A stretch of DNA of 15,004 nt, from assembly GCA_964387495.1 (NCBI GenBank), contig CAYLXB010000078.1:1-15004 (forward strand), read 5' to 3'. Numbering within the stretch: the first letter of the stretch is position 1; every line of letters begins with the position of its first letter. The notes beneath the pieces were generated by a model. That model ran no database searches. It had not been told where the DNA came from and saw only the letters and a list, made by a program, of their open reading frames with translations. Position numbers and translations under genes: made by a program. The DNA comes from DSXF01 sp964387495. GTDB lineage: Bacteria; Chloroflexota; Anaerolineae; Anaerolineales; Villigracilaceae. Shown here one piece after another: positions 13,552 to 15,004 of the stretch.

Positions 13552-13584
13552 AGGTGACAGTCATCTGCAAGATGACTGTCACCT
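13552..13584 (+). other. 15-bp perfect hairpin in the leader of the second NACHT gene
   Basis: AGGTGACAGTCATCT (13552-13566), loop GCA, AGATGACTGTCACCT (13570-13584). The stem ends six bases before the GGAGG ribosome binding site (13591-13595). No T-run follows, so it is not a standard terminator. It could be an operator, a translational control element or a dispersed palindromic repeat. Confidence 0.8.
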
Positions 13585-13599
13585 AGCTGTGGAGGTTTC

Positions 13600-15004
13600 A
13601 TGCCGTCCAAAAAAGAGCCGAAGGAAGTAAAAGCCCAGCGGGATATCGTCATGGGCAACCAGTACAACCTTTTTGTTGAACAGATCGGGCCGTTCGTCCT
13701 ATCCCCCAACCTGTCACAGTTACGCAGCGCGTATCTGGCCCACTTGGAGCGCAGTTACCGCGCTCTGGATTTCAAAGGCATCCCTCAGCTGCGCAGTCTG
13801 TCCAACGAACTGGCACTGCAGGAAGTCTATGTCCCCCTGCTGGCACGCCCCGAATTGCCCGAAGGCGAGACCTGGGAGCGCCGCCTGGCTGGGCGCACTT
13901 TTGAACATAAAAACCTGCCAGAGGAGGCCTTGCAGAACCTGGTACGCGGCGGCAGTTCAGCTCCGGTGCAGATCGAAGAGGCTTTGCGCGAGAAAACCCG
14001 TGTGGTGGTGCTGGGCGATCCGGGTTCGGGCAAAAGCACGATGCTGAAATACCTGGCGCTGCGCCTGGCCAAAGATGCCGATGCGCCTCTGCCCATCCTT
14101 CTGCCGTTGAACGCTTACGCGCGTGCACTGAGCCAACACGATATCAACTTGCAGGCCTACCTGGTGGAATATTTTGCCGGACGTGCCGAAGGTGTGGCCA
14201 GGCTGGGACCGCTGTTCAAGGAAGCCCTGGGCGCCGGCAAAGCCGTTGTCCTCCTTGACGGCCTCGATGAAGTGCAGATCAACCGGGCCGCATTGGTGCA
14301 AAAAGTGGAAGCCTTTGCCCATGAGGCTGTGCTGGCAGGAAACCGCGTGCTGGTCACCAGCCGCATTGTGGGATATCGGGATGCGCCTCTGGCTTCCAAA
14401 GAGTGGGCCCTGTATACACTCCTGGATTTTGAACCGTCCGCCATCGAAGCCTTTGCCCAAAAATGGTGCCTGGCTTTTGAAAGGAGCACCCTGGGCGACA
14501 CGCCCGAAGCAGCGGCTTCGGCTGAAAACGAGCGTCAGGGTCTGCTGGATGCCATCCGCGCCAACCCGGGCGTGGCCCGGCTCGCCTCCAATCCGCTCCT
14601 GCTGACCATCCTGGCGCTGATCAAACGCCAGGGCGTCGAACTGCCCAGGAGCCGCATCAAACTCTACGACCGTTATCTCGAAACGCTGATCGAAGCCTGG
14701 AACCGGGCCAGTGCGCTGGATAAAAGCGCCGGGCGCGAGTCAATGAATTACGAATCCACGCTGGAAGTGCTCGGCCCATTGGCCTTGCGCCTGCACGAAG
14801 AGAATCCAACCGCCGGGCTGGTCAGTGCCCATCAATTATTCGATTGGTTAAGTGAACATTTTGGCAGCGAATTATGGGGGTTGAAGCCTGGTCCAGCGCG
14901 TGAAAAAGCGCGTGAATTCCTGGAGGACGTCCGGCGCTACTCGAATCTGCTTTTGGAACGCGGAGAGGGACAGTATGGCTTTATCCATCTGACCTTCGAA
15001 GAGG
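13600..15004 (+). CDS. Second NACHT NTPase with GNQ tag, 3' end cut by window
   Basis: A STAND-type NTPase; 468 codons are visible and the frame is still open at the edge. Near the N-terminus DIVMGNQYN (15-23) resembles the VVMGDQ tag of the TIR and NACHT-FGE proteins. A helical region follows (about 35-120), then the NACHT module with Walker A GDPGSGKST (139-147), Walker B LLDGLDEV (D220, D223, E224), VLVTSRIVGYR, and NPLLLTILALIKRQG with the winged-helix region after it. Both nucleotide motifs are intact, in contrast to the NQ Walker B of the diversified protein. The start ATG 13600 has GGAGG four bases upstream. It has its own promoter region. The C-terminal sensor is not visible: it could be TPR, WD40, HEAT or another FGE domain with a second VR. 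Likely a partner or parallel sensor. Confidence 0.9.
   Translation, partial: MPSKKEPKEVKAQRDIVMGNQYNLFVEQIGPFVLSPNLSQLRSAYLAHLERSYRALDFKGIPQLRSLSNELALQEVYVPLLARPELPEGETWERRLAGRTFEHKNLPEEALQNLVRGGSSAPVQIEEALREKTRVVVLGDPGSGKSTMLKYLALRLAKDADAPLPILLPLNAYARALSQHDINLQAYLVEYFAGRAEGVARLGPLFKEALGAGKAVVLLDGLDEVQINRAALVQKVEAFAHEAVLAGNRVLVTSRIVGYRDAPLASKEWALYTLLDFEPSAIEAFAQKWCLAFERSTLGDTPEAAASAENERQGLLDAIRANPGVARLASNPLLLTILALIKRQGVELPRSRIKLYDRYLETLIEAWNRASALDKSAGRESMNYESTLEVLGPLALRLHEENPTAGLVSAHQLFDWLSEHFGSELWGLKPGPAREKAREFLEDVRRYSNLLLERGEGQYGFIHLTFEE

Larger units (their letters stand above)
13188..13599 (+). other. 412-base non-coding stretch: TR, hairpins and a promoter
   Basis: Between avd and the second NACHT gene. 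In order: TR (13219-13331); two small stem-loops, AGCCAG/CTGGCT (13391-13414) and TCTCCC-tgc-GGGAGA (13432-13446), perhaps the 3' part of the template RNA; an 11-bp inverted repeat around a -10 box (13482-13541); and a 15-bp hairpin (13552-13584). No protein is supported in it. Confidence 0.6.

Overview
The window is high-GC bacterial DNA carrying two unlike blocks. I suggest a member of the Chloroflexota, probably Anaerolineae-like. This is inference only: it rests on GC-rich coding, recurring GCTATAAT/GCTATACT -10 boxes, a NACHT/TIR/diversity-generating-retroelement (DGR) repertoire and small palindromic intergenic elements. No rRNA, tRNA or other phylogenetic marker is present.

Block 1 (1-7747) is ordinary chromosome. 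A leftward run holds a small membrane protein (2243-2497), an extended-SDR epimerase (1225-2178) and a MurJ-type flippase that runs off the left edge (1-1224). Divergent from it are a rightward secreted phospholipase-D-superfamily lipoprotein (2616-3737) and an orphan CpaF/TadA-type ATPase (3808-5100). A bidirectional stem-loop terminator (5112-5145) separates the ATPase from a convergent leftward pair, uracil phosphoribosyltransferase upp (5728-6354) and an ICMT/PEMT-like membrane methyltransferase (5144-5701). A 0.5 kb non-coding stretch with two kinds of short tandem repeat follows. After it comes a radical SAM protein (6854-7747).

Block 2 (7832-15004) is the exciting part: a complete DGR embedded in an immune-type gene cluster. 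In order it holds a TIR-domain protein (7832-8743); a 936-residue NACHT NTPase fused to a C-terminal FGE-sulfatase/C-type-lectin-fold domain (8753-11563) whose last ~37 codons are the variable repeat VR (11440-11552); a 17-bp perfect inverted repeat; a DGR-type reverse transcriptase (11729-12841); the accessory protein Avd (12849-13187); the template repeat TR (13219-13331); and a second NACHT NTPase that runs off the right edge (13600-15004). TR and VR align over 113 bp without gaps. All 14 differences fall on TR adenines and none on the other 86 positions, the direct signature of adenine-specific mutagenic retrohoming.

Reading the block as a system: the RT and Avd copy TR RNA with errors at A and overwrite VR, which changes 11 residues of the lectin-like sensor surface of the NACHT protein. 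The NACHT module would oligomerise on ligand binding and the TIR protein would be the toxic or NADase effector. The TIR protein and the NACHT sensor share an almost identical GGxHAxxVVMGDQ tag, and the second NACHT protein has a related IVMGNQ tag, which suggests that the three assemble. DGR-diversified NACHT/TIR conflict systems are known as a general idea. This arrangement (separate TIR adaptor, shared tag, Walker-B-degenerate diversified NACHT, and a second Walker-B-intact NACHT behind its own inverted-repeat-flanked promoter) deserves a close look.
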